Shown: piece by piece, positions 63,401 to 64,000 of the stretch
Position numbering within the stretch: position 1 is the first letter of the stretch
Layout: every line of letters starts with the position of its first letter
Notes under the pieces: model-generated
Database searches by the model: none
What the model was told of the DNA's origin: nothing
Seen by the model: only the letters and a program-made list of their open reading frames with translations
Position numbers and translations under genes: made by a program
Source: an uncultured Spirochaetota bacterium
GTDB lineage: Bacteria > Spirochaetota > UBA4802 > UBA5550
Direction of reading: 5' to 3'
DNA: 64,000 nucleotides
Assembly: GCA_937872225.1 (NCBI GenBank)
Contig: CALMRZ010000081.1
Coordinates: 23,451 to 87,450, forward strand

Positions 63401-64000
63401 TTCATTCGACGCGGGATCTAAACCCCGCGCAACTTCAGTGCTACATTTTTTCCAATGAGGTTATAATGCAAGGAATTTTTTTCGTTATCACCCTTGCAGG
63501 GTGTGGGTGTTACCCGGTGCGGGTCGGGCGTGTTTACGAGGGGCAAAGGGCTGCGCGCCCTTAGCCCCTCGTGCTCCCCACTTCCCCGGTCGCTCAGGAG
63601 ACAGGCGTTTTTTGTCCATCCTGGACGCGCCTGCAGGCTCGCATCCTGCTCGCTCCCTCGACGGGCTTCAGGGTGAACTCGGCTCGCCCGCTACGTATGA
63701 CTCGCCTCAGACACCACCCCGATAGGTATCCGCCCTTCGGGAGGATGTTTGTGGGGCTCACTTTATAATGAGCTTTATACTCGTTGCTAGTTTCTTAATT
63801 TCTTAAGAATGTAAGAAGTTCCTGATGGCTTTCGCTCCGGAAGCCACATCCTGTGGCATCCTCGCGCCGCCGGGCCTCGTGCCCGGCGACTCCCTTGAAA
63901 AAATATCCCCAAAAAAAGCCGGGCACGGACGCGCTGATAATAAATAGACTTGTTGCAAAACTTAATAATTATTTAATTTTGCCTCCGCCGCCGAAGGCGG
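63401..64000. repeat. gene-free hairpin island C at the window end
   Basis: 600 bp with no credible gene. Structures: CACCCT-TGC-AGGGTG (63489-63503); a 15-bp stem with one A-A mismatch (63536-63572); a bulged hairpin of the common type (63602-63633); GCCACA-TCC-TGTGGC (63843-63857); CGCCGGGC/GCCCGGCG (63868-63888); and CCGCC-GAA-GGCGG ending the window (63988-64000). Composition and content match the islands at 44.2 and 47.7 kb. Short frames in it lack ribosome sites. Confidence 0.7.

Noticed and set aside
63494..63768. Overlapping short frames in the terminal island
   Set aside because: Arg/Pro/Leu-rich products without ribosome sites; the DNA is better explained as hairpin repeats.

Overview
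The window reads as a chromosomal segment of a Gram-negative, motile bacterium, most likely a spirochaete or a close relative. The pointers are lipoproteins with short lipoboxes, a POTRA-type outer-membrane barrel, a FliG motor protein, a complete chemotaxis operon, and a secreted protein that resembles the leptospiral flagellar-coiling protein FcpA. It also has an F-type rather than a V-type ATP synthase, which fits Leptospira-like lineages better than Treponema or Borrelia. The lineage is inferred from gene content, not from a marker gene. No tRNA, rRNA, CRISPR array or intact transposase was seen.

Layout. 0-3.3 kb: 3' part of an ATP synthase operon (atpA partial, G, D, C) closed by a clear terminator. 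3.6-11.3 kb: signalling block (acidic scaffold-like protein, GAF plus degenerate GGDEF protein, FGE-sulfatase-domain protein, PAS-SpoIIE phosphatase, PAS histidine kinase), then glycogen phosphorylase to 14 kb. 14.3-20.3 kb, mostly minus strand: a 43-residue membrane peptide, HD phosphohydrolase, lepA, rlmB-cysS and a coiled-coil protein. 20.6-27.9 kb: murB, a DnaQ exonuclease fused to a WYL-like domain, an ArsR regulator coupled to an outer-membrane barrel, a STAS protein, a PanP-like decarboxylase and a secreted protein. 28.1-29.4 kb: three tandem Hsp20 genes behind a perfect CIRCE operator. 29.5-35.7 kb: accessory and repair genes (SRAP, DUF4442/MarR, DUF3795, umuD-RHH-umuC, folK, DnaC-like loader). 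35.9-41.9 kb: FcpA-like protein and a sphingolipid cluster (3-ketosphinganine reductase-like SDR, acyl-AMP ligase, ACP, serine palmitoyltransferase-like enzyme) followed by a truncated ceramide-synthase-like GNAT remnant. 41.9-44.2 kb: a DUF39/UPF0280/NIL-ferredoxin operon matching the archaeal direct homocysteine route. 45-51.4 kb: secreted protein, radical SAM enzyme, GHKL ATPase, rnfB-fliG pair and a lytic transglycosylase. 51.6-58.1 kb: cheA-STAS-cheY-cheW-cheD(dead)-cheR-cheD-cheB. 58.1-63.4 kb: two lipoproteins and mfd.

Three gene-free islands (44.2-45.0, 47.66-47.93 and 63.4-64.0 kb) carry dense hairpins of a common design: an outer stem, often a 4-6 nt 5' bulge, and an inner stem capped by TCC. 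Two further dispersed motifs (CTCTGACCCC and CCGATAGTTATC) and one shared 3'-end hairpin (GGCGGGGTCACGTG) occur between genes. The strongest leads for something new are the sphingolipid cluster with its broken terminal gene, the bulged hairpin family, the two-CheD chemotaxis operon, and the GAF/degenerate-GGDEF signalling pair with its unknown acidic partner.
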